From: Planctomycetota bacterium
Lineage (GTDB): Bacteria; Planctomycetota; Phycisphaerae; SM23-33
DNA length: 64,000 nt
Assembly (NCBI GenBank): GCA_022705325.1
Contig: JAKJER010000010.1
Coordinates: 1 to 64,000 of the forward strand
Direction of reading: 5' to 3'
Made by a program: the position numbers and the translations under genes. The notes under the pieces were generated by a model that was given only the letters and a program-made list of their open reading frames with translations, was not told the DNA's origin and did not search any database. This document shows, in pieces, positions 1 through 6,334 of this stretch (positions are counted from its first letter, which is position 1; each line of letters starts with the position of its first letter).

Positions 1-303
1 TGAAGAAGCAGTACGTACCCAACTTTTTGCGCCGTGTCACGCGTCTTCGCTTCGGCTCGCTGCGCTCGCCTCCGCTCCGCCGCGTGACACGATCATCAAA
101 ACTTACACACAACTAGTTACACTACTCTTGCCGCCGGGGCGGCCATCCCGGCCGCTCTGTGCCCGCTTCCACTGCACCATCATACCAAGAGTCCCCCCTC
201 CGGCCCAACCCCTCTGACGAAAGAAGACCCGGCGAACGTGCCAGCCGGGGACGAGAGCCGGGCGAACCGGCAGGACACGCGGCGGACCGTGCGGCATGGG
301 AGG
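1..303. other. Left-edge non-coding stretch with a perfect hairpin
   Basis: I see no supported gene between the window edge and the end of the first prepilin gene. It holds a perfect 11-bp inverted repeat (CGTGTCACGCG at 33-43 against CGCGTGACACG at 81-91) enclosing a C/T-rich, G-poor loop with repeated CTCGC/CTTCGC units. The prepilin gene reads leftwards into this stretch, so the hairpin could be a distal terminator or a REP-like element. No U-tract accompanies it. Confidence 0.5.
33..91. repeat. Perfect 11-bp inverted repeat, 37-nt loop
   Basis: The arms CGTGTCACGCG (33-43) and CGCGTGACACG (81-91) are exact reverse complements. The loop is low-complexity (TTCGCTTCGG, CTCGCTGCGC), which suggests a dispersed palindromic repeat rather than a classical intrinsic terminator. 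It lies downstream of the leftward prepilin gene. Confidence 0.5.
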
Positions 304-1089
304 CTACTGAGGCCTGACGATGTCCGTCCGTACGGTGGGCTGGAAGTAGCGGGCCCACTTGAGCAGGAACAGCTCCGGCAGGGGCACCCGCCGGGCCGAG
401 CCGTCGCAGAAGCCGTTGCTGACGGCGAAATCGTGGCGGTCGATCATCACCCGCCCCATGAACTCGCAGCTTCGCACGGCTGAGACGTGCACGGAGGTCC
501 CGTACCAGTAGCTTCGCGGGGGCGGGTCGGTTTCCAGCGGCCAGTGCCCCACCCAGGGCGAATCGGTGACGGTGGGCGTGTCGGGGGCGGTGGTGGCGTG
601 GGTCCGCCAGAAGAACGTCTCGAACGACTGGCCCGTGACCGGGTCGGTCTGAAGGAACTGGCTGTAGTACGACCCGCTGCCCGAGGCGGGATCGTTGGGC
701 GTCAGCCACAGGTTCATGCCGTAGCTGCCCGTGTAGGGATTGCGGCGCCAGTTGGTGTCGACGGCGCCCCACCCGCCCGTGGACGTCTTGTCCACGCGGG
801 GGCAGAAGCGAATCTCATGGATGTTGTGGTACGGGATGAGGTTGTCATACCAGTAGTAGCCGGAGATGTGGTTGAACAGCCAGAAGCGCCCCTTGTTGTG
901 ATCGCAGTACATGCTCATGGCCTTGCTGAACTGGCCGGTGTTGGAAATGCAGACGGTGACGCGGACCTGGTCCTTGGCCCGGCTCAGCGTGGGGGCCAGA
1001 AGGCTAAGCAGAAGACTGAGGATGGCGATAACCACCAGCAGTTCAACCAGGGTGAAGCCTCGACGCCATCGTGTCCTTGTCGCGACCAT
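304..1089 (-). CDS. Prepilin-type protein with H-X9-DG C-terminal motif
   Basis: A 261-residue protein with a type IV pilin-like N-terminus: basic leader (RTRWRRG), cleavage/methylation motif GFTLVELLVV at about residues 11-20, then a single hydrophobic helix (AILSLLLSLLAPTLSRA). The C-terminus contains H-DFAVSNGFC-DG, which fits the planctomycete H-X9-DG motif of pseudopilin-like proteins. Known family members are processed by a prepilin peptidase and sit in the inner membrane with a periplasmic globular domain. It follows pheS by about 110 bp on the same strand and occupies the place where pheT is often found. No pilus assembly gene is adjacent, so its export machinery must be elsewhere. 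Its specific role is unknown. Confidence 0.85.
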   Translation of the reverse strand: MVATRTRWRRGFTLVELLVVIAILSLLLSLLAPTLSRAKDQVRVTVCISNTGQFSKAMSMYCDHNKGRFWLFNHISGYYWYDNLIPYHNIHEIRFCPRVDKTSTGGWGAVDTNWRRNPYTGSYGMNLWLTPNDPASGSGSYYSQFLQTDPVTGQSFETFFWRTHATTAPDTPTVTDSPWVGHWPLETDPPPRSYWYGTSVHVSAVRSCEFMGRVMIDRHDFAVSNGFCDGSARRVPLPELFLLKWARYFQPTVRTDIVRPQ

Positions 1090-1198
1090 ACGGGACCCGG
1101 AAACACAAGAAGGAGTGTGTCTCTATTCTACGGGCAACGGATGGCGCGTGTCCACATCAATAGACCTGCGGGGGGGACGCAACGGCCGGCGGAACGGG

Positions 1199-2197
1199 CT
1201 AGAACTGATGCAGGAACCGCACGTCGCTCTCGAAAAGCAGGCGGATATCGGGGATGGCATGCTTGCGCATGACCATCCGCTCGATGCCCAGGCCGAAAGC
1301 GTAGCCGGTATAGCGCTCGCTGTCGTAGCCGACGGCCTCCAGGACGTTGGGATCGACCATGCCGCAGCCGCCCAACTCGATCCAGGCCTTGCGCCCGTCG
1401 TCGTAGTGGAACTCGATATCGACCTCGGCCGACGGTTCGGTGAAGGGGAAGAAACTCGGGCGGAACCGGGTGCGGACGTCGGGCCCGAAGTAGGCCTTGC
1501 AGAACTGGTCCAGGGCCGTCTTGAGGTCGGCCATCGACACGCCCTCGTCGACGTAGAGCCCCTCGACCTGGTGGAACATGAACGAATGCGTGGCGTCGAC
1601 GGTGTCGGGGCGGTAGACCCGCCCGGGGGCGATGATCCGCACGGGCGGCTGCTGCGACTCCATCACGCGGATCTGGACGGTGGAGGTCTGGGAGCGGAGC
1701 ATCGTCCGCTCGTCGATGTAGAAGTTGTCCAGCACGTCCCGGGCCGGGTGATGGGCCGGGATGTTGAGGGCCTCGAAGTTGTGTCGTTCGTCCTCGACTT
1801 CCGGCCCGTAGGCCACGGTGAAGCCCATGCGGCCGAAGATCTCGCAGATCTGGTCGATGGTCTGGCTCAGGACGTGGGCGTGCCCGATGCGCGGACGGCT
1901 GCCGGGCAGGGTGACGTCGACGCCGGCCAGGACCCGCGGGCGGGCCACGGAGGCGAAGGCGGCCAGGGCGGAGTCGAAGGCCTGTTGGAGGATCTGCTTG
2001 AGTTCGTTGGCGGCCTTGCCGGCAGCGGGCTTGTCGGCCTTGGGCACGTCCTTGAGCTTCTGCATGGCGCTCTTGACGGCGCCCTTGAGACCGAGATAGC
2101 GGATGCGCCAGGTCTCCAGGGCCTGCGGGTCGCGGGCGGCCTGCAACTCCTGCCTGGCCTGGGCGATCAAGTTCTGGATGTCATCGAAGAACGACAT
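1199..2197 (-). CDS. pheS: Phenylalanyl-tRNA synthetase alpha subunit
   Basis: A 332-residue protein of usual PheS length. It has an N-terminal coiled coil (about 1-90), then the class II synthetase core with motif 2 (RTRFRPSFFPFTEPSAEVDIEF) and motif 3 (GYAFGLGIERMVM) near the C-terminus, together with GGCGMV. It charges tRNA-Phe as an alpha2-beta2 tetramer with PheT. It is the last translation gene of the thrS-infC-rpmI-rplT-pheS series. The next gene downstream is a prepilin gene, not pheT, so the beta subunit must be encoded elsewhere. GTGAGG lies just upstream of the ATG, a rather close ribosome binding site. Confidence 0.97.
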   Translation of the reverse strand: MSFFDDIQNLIAQARQELQAARDPQALETWRIRYLGLKGAVKSAMQKLKDVPKADKPAAGKAANELKQILQQAFDSALAAFASVARPRVLAGVDVTLPGSRPRIGHAHVLSQTIDQICEIFGRMGFTVAYGPEVEDERHNFEALNIPAHHPARDVLDNFYIDERTMLRSQTSTVQIRVMESQQPPVRIIAPGRVYRPDTVDATHSFMFHQVEGLYVDEGVSMADLKTALDQFCKAYFGPDVRTRFRPSFFPFTEPSAEVDIEFHYDDGRKAWIELGGCGMVDPNVLEAVGYDSERYTGYAFGLGIERMVMRKHAIPDIRLLFESDVRFLHQF

Positions 2198-2311
2198 AGC
2201 CTCACCGGAGATCGGCCCGAGCGGGGCGTCGAGAGGCCGGCGGCGACATCGTCGGCGCCCCGCTGGGGCTCGCTGTTCGTTTCGTCCCGTTTCCGGGGGC
2301 TCGCGAGCCTG

Positions 2312-2680
2312 CTAGGTCGCCTGCGCGGGCAGCTTGGCCTTGGCAGCCTCGACAAGCTGGTCGAAGGCAGCCGGGTCGGCGATGGCGATCTCGCTGAGCA
2401 TCTTGCGGTTGAGGGTGATGCCCGCTTCGGCCAGGGCGAACATGAACTGGCTGTAGCGAAGGCCCCTCTGGCGGCAGGCGGCGGTGATGCGGGTGATCCA
2501 CAGGGCGCGGAAATCGCGCTTGCGGCGGCGGCGGTCGGCGGTGGCGTGCATGCCGGCCCGCCAGGTCCGCTGGATGGCCAGCCGGTAGCGGCGGCTCATC
2601 GCTCCGCGGAACCCGCGAGCGGCCTTCAAGACCTTCTTGTGCTTCTGACGGCGGGCGGCGCCCTTACGTACGCGTGGCAT
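2312..2680 (-). CDS. rplT: 50S ribosomal protein L20
   Basis: A 122-residue L20 with the characteristic basic N-terminus (MPRVRKGAARRQKHKKVLK), the central RRKRDFRALWITRI segment and the C-terminal GLRYSQFMFAL/LNRKMLSEIA region. L20 binds 23S rRNA early in 50S assembly and in several bacteria also represses its own operon by binding an mRNA leader. It follows rpmI in the conserved infC-rpmI-rplT order and precedes pheS by about 114 bp. It is full length with nothing unusual in the sequence. Confidence 0.98.
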   Translation of the reverse strand: MPRVRKGAARRQKHKKVLKAARGFRGAMSRRYRLAIQRTWRAGMHATADRRRRKRDFRALWITRITAACRQRGLRYSQFMFALAEAGITLNRKMLSEIAIADPAAFDQLVEAAKAKLPAQAT

Positions 2681-2839
2681 GGTGCAACTCCTTCACTGGC
2701 GTCGGATGGGCCCCAGCCCGGAGGCGGCGTCGACTAGACGCGGGGTGTCCGAACCGGTCGGACACGGGGCTGGATGTTCCAAAGCCGCTCTCGGCGGCTG
2801 CGCCCTAAGGGGCTCCCATCGCGACAATCGGGTTGTCGA

Positions 2840-3037
2840 TTACATTCCCAGCATCCGCTTGACCTGGTCCTCAAAGCTCTTGTTGAGCGTCTGAGGCTTG
2901 CGGTAGCTGCGGAGCTGTTTGGGCGACTTGCGGGACTTCAGGTGGCCCGAGCCGGGCTTATATTTCATGACCTTCCCGCGAGCGGTGATCTTGACGCGCT
3001 TGGCGATCGATTTCCTGGTTTTGGGGCCGTTAGCCAT
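2840..3037 (-). CDS. rpmI: 50S ribosomal protein L35
   Basis: A 65-residue basic protein starting MANGPKTRKSIAKRVKITARG, with the L35 signature of K/R-rich segments and GSGHLKSRKSPKQLRS. I chose the ATG at 3035-3037 because it gives the canonical N-terminus; the same frame stays open far upstream but is non-coding there, lying opposite or across infC and thrS. It sits between infC and rplT, the usual genomic order, and is a structural component of the large ribosomal subunit. Confidence 0.97.
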   Translation of the reverse strand: MANGPKTRKSIAKRVKITARGKVMKYKPGSGHLKSRKSPKQLRSYRKPQTLNKSFEDQVKRMLGM

Positions 3038-3171
3038 TGCGAAACCTCTATCTGTGTTTCCAGCCTGACGTAAAGACCGCTCAGTATACCAAAGCCTGCC
3101 GGGAAGTAAAGCCCCATTCGATTGAAAACTGACAATCGTTCGTGGCCAGGGAACGGCCTGGTCCGGCAGAC

Positions 3172-3807
3172 CTAGGCGGGCTGGTTCTGTTCCTCGGCAG
3201 TCGCCTGGGCAGGCTGGGCGTCCGGGACCGGCGGCGAAGCGGGCTTGGGCGGCTTGTTCTCGCCCTTGGGCTTGGCCTCCGGCTTTTTCGGCACACCTGA
3301 CGGGGCCAGCAGCATGGTGATCCGGCGTCCTTCGCGACGGAAGTGCTGCTCGACCTTGGCCACCTCCGCCAGTTGTTCCTGGATGGACTGGAAGATCTTC
3401 TGGCCCTCGTCGATGTGGGCCAGTTCGCGCCCGCGGAAACGGAGGCTGAACTGCACCCGGTCGCCGCGCTCGAGGAATTCCCGGGCATGGCTGATCTTGA
3501 TGCCCAGGTCGTGCTCGCCGATCTTGGGCGTCTTGATGCGGATCTCCTTGAGTTCGGTCTCGTGGCGATGGGCCTTGGACTTCTGCTCCTTCTTCCGCTG
3601 GGCGTACTTCCACTTGCCGTAGTCCATGATGCGGCAGACGGGCGGCTTGGACATGGGAGAGACCTCGACCAGGTCCAGTCCCGCGGCCTGGGCCCTCGAC
3701 AGGGCATCGCGGACCTCCACGATTCCGATCTGCTGGTCGCTCTCGTCGATCAGGCGGATCGGGGAGATCCGAATCTGCTCGTTGCAGCGAAGGTTCTTGC
3801 TGATAAT
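3172..3807 (-). CDS. infC: Translation initiation factor IF-3 with a non-canonical start codon
   Basis: IF-3 of about 211 residues: the N-domain has the conserved NEQIRISPIRLIDESDQQIG and VEVRDALSRAQAAGLDLVEV segments, then PPVCRIMDYGKWKY, then the C-domain (KAHRHETELKEIRIKT onward). The first ATG/GTG/TTG-type starts in frame lie inside the conserved N-domain. The frame upstream is closed by TAG at 3817-3819, followed only by AGG AGA CGG ATT ATC. The start must therefore be ATT (3805-3807) or ATC (3802-3804), preceded by GGAG. E. coli infC also starts with AUU, which allows IF-3 to repress its own translation through start-codon discrimination. The tail after about residue 175 is Pro/Ala/Lys-rich and variable. 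Confidence 0.93.
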   Translation of the reverse strand: MISKNLRCNEQIRISPIRLIDESDQQIGIVEVRDALSRAQAAGLDLVEVSPMSKPPVCRIMDYGKWKYAQRKKEQKSKAHRHETELKEIRIKTPKIGEHDLGIKISHAREFLERGDRVQFSLRFRGRELAHIDEGQKIFQSIQEQLAEVAKVEQHFRREGRRITMLLAPSGVPKKPEAKPKGENKPPKPASPPVPDAQPAQATAEEQNQPA

Positions 3808-3843
3808 CCGTCTCCTCTAGTACAGGTTCTGCCGGTGGGTCTG

Positions 3844-3927
3844 CCGGCCCGCCGCGGGCCGGGTCTCCGCCGACTCGTTCATTCCAGTTCGTTCTTTCTG
3901 CGCTGCCCGCGGAAGGCCTTCCGCGGG
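3844..3927 (-). promoter_or_regulatory. thrS-infC intergenic leader with two strong hairpins
   Basis: The 129-bp gap between the thrS stop and the infC start holds a perfect 22-bp palindrome (CCCGCGGAAGG/CCTTCCGCGGG, 3906-3927) and an 8-bp stem with a 3-nt loop (CCGGCCCG-CCG-CGGGCCGG, 3844-3862). In the direction of transcription neither is followed by a U-tract. They could be processing or attenuation structures, or an L20/IF-3 control region. The position suits infC-rpmI-rplT regulation, but I cannot match it to a known leader class by eye. Confidence 0.45.
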
Positions 3928-3936
3928 GCTTTCGTT

Positions 3937-5991
3937 CTATGCCCCAGGGGCGCCGGACAGCGGACTGGCGCCCTTGCTGTCCACCTCGAGCCGCAGGCCC
4001 GCCACCAGGTCGTCCAGGGGCTTGGCGCCCAGCTCGCCCGCCGAGCGGCTGCGGACGCTGACGGCGCCGGCCTCTTGCTCCCGCGGGCCGATGACGGCCA
4101 TGTAGGGTACTTTGTCTAACGTAGAGCGACGGATCTTCGCGCCGATCTTCTCGCTGGAGTCGTCGAACTCGCTTCTCAGCCCCGCCTCGCTCAGGCGGCG
4201 ATGGACGCTGGCCGCGTAGTCGGCCACCTTCTCGCTGACCGGAAGCACGGCCACCTGCACGGGGGCCAGCCACAGCGGGAAGGCCCCGCCGAAATGCTCG
4301 ATGAGGATGCCGATGAACCGCTCGGGCGAGCCCAGGGGGGCGCGGTGCACCATGACCGGACGGTGCGGGGCGTTGTCGGCGGCGATGTACTCCAGGGCGA
4401 ACCGCTCGGGCAGATTGTAGTCCACCTGGATGGTCCCGAGCTGCCACTCCCGCCCGAGACAGTCCTTGACCATGAAGTCGATCTTGGGTCCGTAGAAGGC
4501 CGCCTCCCCCGCCGCCTCGACGTAGCTCAGGCCCAGCTTCTTGACCACGCTGCGGATGTTCTCTTCGGCCAGGGCCCAGTGCTCCGGGTCGCCCACGTAC
4601 TTGTCGCTGGAACGGTCGCCCAGGCTGATTCTCACGCGGTAGTCGCTGAGGCCCAGGGTGGCCAGCACCAGCTTGGTCAGCTCGACGCACGACTGGATCT
4701 CGCCCTCGAGCTGCTCGGGAGTGCAGAAGATGTGCGCGTCGTCCTGGGTGAAGCCGCGCACACGGGTCAGCCCGTTAAGCTCGCCCGACTGCTCGTAGCG
4801 GTAGACCGTGCCGAATTCCGACAGCCGGACGGGCAAGTCGCGATAGCTCCGCTGGGCGGCCTTGTAGACCTGGATGTGGTGCGGGCAGTTCATCGGCTTG
4901 AGCAGGTAGCCGTCCACCTCGCCCCGCTCCATCCGCTGCTGGAGTTCGACGCACGAACAGCCCTCGCCGGCCAGTTTCTCGAGCGTCTCGCGCTCGACCA
5001 GGGGCGGGAACTGGGATTCCTGGTAATACGGGTAGTGCCCGCTGGTCCGGTAGAGGTCGAGCCGGCCGATGTGGGGAGTGATGACCGGCTGGTAGCCGCG
5101 CTTGAGCAGTTCGCCTCGCAGCCAGCCCTCCAGTTCCATGCGGATGCGGGTGCCCTTGGGCAGCCACAGGGGCAGGCCCGGGCCGACGGCGTCGCTGATC
5201 AGGAAGAGTCCCAGTTGCTTGCCCAGCACGCGATGGTCCCGCTTGCGGGCCTCCTCGATCCGGGTCAGGTGCTCGGCCAGCCTCTTCTCGTCGAAGAACG
5301 CCACCCCGTACACGCGGGTGAGCATCTTGTTCTTCTCGCTGCCGCGCCAGTACGCCCCGGCCACCGCCAAAAGCTTGAAGGCCTTGACCATCCCGGTGTG
5401 GGGCAAGTGCGGCCCGCGGCAGAGATCGGTGAAGTCGCCCTGCTCGTACAGGCTCACCTGCTGGACCTTCTCGTCGCGGACCAGATCCTCGATCAGTTCG
5501 ATCTTGTAGCGCTGGCCCAGCTTCTCCATCAAGGCGATCGCCTCGCCGGGCGACATCTCGCGCCGGCGGGTCGGGACCTGTTCCTGGATGACCCGGCGCA
5601 TCTCGGCCTCGACCTTCTCCAGGTCTTCCTGCCCGATGGGCTCCGGCAGATCGAAGTCGTAGTAGAAGCCGTACTGGAAGTCGTCCATCAGCGCCGGGCC
5701 GATGGTGTACTGGACGCCGGGCCCGTACAGGCGGATCATCGCCTGGGCCAGCACGTGGGCGGCGGTGTGGCGCAAGACCTCCAGCGCGGGCTCGTCGCGA
5801 TCGGTGAGGATTCGCACCCGGTGCTCGCCGGCGCCCAGGGCGATCGACAGATCGCAGACCTGCCCGTCCACCTCGGCCGCCACCGCGGCCTTGGCCAGAC
5901 GCGGAGAGATGTCCTCGGCCACCATCTGCGGAGAGACCCCCTGCGGGTAGCTCTTGCTGCTTCCGTCGGGTAACAGGATGTTCACGCTCAT
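3937..5991 (-). CDS. thrS: Threonyl-tRNA synthetase
   Basis: A full-length ThrS of about 684 residues: TGS domain (VNILLPDGSSKSYPQGVSP), the editing/SAD domain with HTAAHVLAQA and the zinc-type motif CRGPHLPHTG, class II catalytic core (PMNCPHHIQVY, RYEQSGELNGLTRVRGFTQDDAHIFC) and a C-terminal anticodon-binding domain. It charges tRNA-Thr and hydrolyses mischarged Ser-tRNA-Thr. I prefer the ATG at 5991 (MSVNIL), which begins the TGS domain. An ATG at 6003 adds only MVNA and overlaps a short direct repeat. Neither start has a clear Shine-Dalgarno sequence. It heads the thrS-infC-rpmI-rplT-pheS operon and follows a structured leader. Confidence 0.97.
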   Translation of the reverse strand: MSVNILLPDGSSKSYPQGVSPQMVAEDISPRLAKAAVAAEVDGQVCDLSIALGAGEHRVRILTDRDEPALEVLRHTAAHVLAQAMIRLYGPGVQYTIGPALMDDFQYGFYYDFDLPEPIGQEDLEKVEAEMRRVIQEQVPTRRREMSPGEAIALMEKLGQRYKIELIEDLVRDEKVQQVSLYEQGDFTDLCRGPHLPHTGMVKAFKLLAVAGAYWRGSEKNKMLTRVYGVAFFDEKRLAEHLTRIEEARKRDHRVLGKQLGLFLISDAVGPGLPLWLPKGTRIRMELEGWLRGELLKRGYQPVITPHIGRLDLYRTSGHYPYYQESQFPPLVERETLEKLAGEGCSCVELQQRMERGEVDGYLLKPMNCPHHIQVYKAAQRSYRDLPVRLSEFGTVYRYEQSGELNGLTRVRGFTQDDAHIFCTPEQLEGEIQSCVELTKLVLATLGLSDYRVRISLGDRSSDKYVGDPEHWALAEENIRSVVKKLGLSYVEAAGEAAFYGPKIDFMVKDCLGREWQLGTIQVDYNLPERFALEYIAADNAPHRPVMVHRAPLGSPERFIGILIEHFGGAFPLWLAPVQVAVLPVSEKVADYAASVHRRLSEAGLRSEFDDSSEKIGAKIRRSTLDKVPYMAVIGPREQEAGAVSVRSRSAGELGAKPLDDLVAGLRLEVDSKGASPLSGAPGA

Positions 5992-6003
5992 AGCATTGAC
6001 CAT

Positions 6004-6334
6004 TGTCTATTGACCATCGGACCCTTGGCGGTTGGCCATCGACCGGTGGTCGGGATCAAAAGCGACGGCCGGTGCAGGAATGCCGCTCTTGGGTCTGATC
6101 GACAGACGCTCGCCCACAGGCCGGGATGACCCTCGGCCCGCCATTACGAGTTCGGCGTTGTCGTCAGAGAAGCGGTCATGTTTCTGCACCGGCCGTCGCA
6201 AGAGGTTCAGTGAACCGCGTGTGCCGGTCTGTCTATCTTATACGGTACTACCCGTACGGGCGACGTGCAATTGTTTTTCGTCGTCGCCGGCTGCTCTTGT
6301 GTCTCACCTGTCAGGTCCCGGATTCCAGAACGCC
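6004..6334 (-). promoter_or_regulatory. Structured 331-bp leader between glgP and thrS
   Basis: No gene is supported here. A perfect 16-bp inverted repeat (6062-6077 against 6184-6199, arm GCGACGGCCGGTGCAG) brackets about 106 nt. The pairing resumes inside with a second short match, ccgctt against ccgctc. In the thrS direction the distal arm is followed by TTTT. A 10-bp palindrome CCCGTACGGG lies near 6251-6260, beside a weak promoter match (TTGCAC at 6265-6270 with TACCGT 17 bp on). thrS genes are often controlled by T-box or operator structures; I do not see a convincing T-box sequence. The element could instead be the 3' end of glgP. Confidence 0.45.

Noticed and set aside
3844..3927. A known L20 leader class upstream of infC
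   Set aside because: Two hairpins are present but the long-range pairings of described L20 leaders cannot be confirmed by eye.
2840..4690. A 616-codon minus-strand frame containing L35 at its end
   Set aside because: Only the last 65 codons are a real gene (rpmI). The upstream part crosses infC and thrS in another frame and is Arg/Gly/Pro-rich nonsense.
6004..6334. T-box riboswitch upstream of thrS
   Set aside because: Position and gene suit it, but I find no AGGGUGGNACCGCG-type T-box sequence and no clear specifier arrangement.
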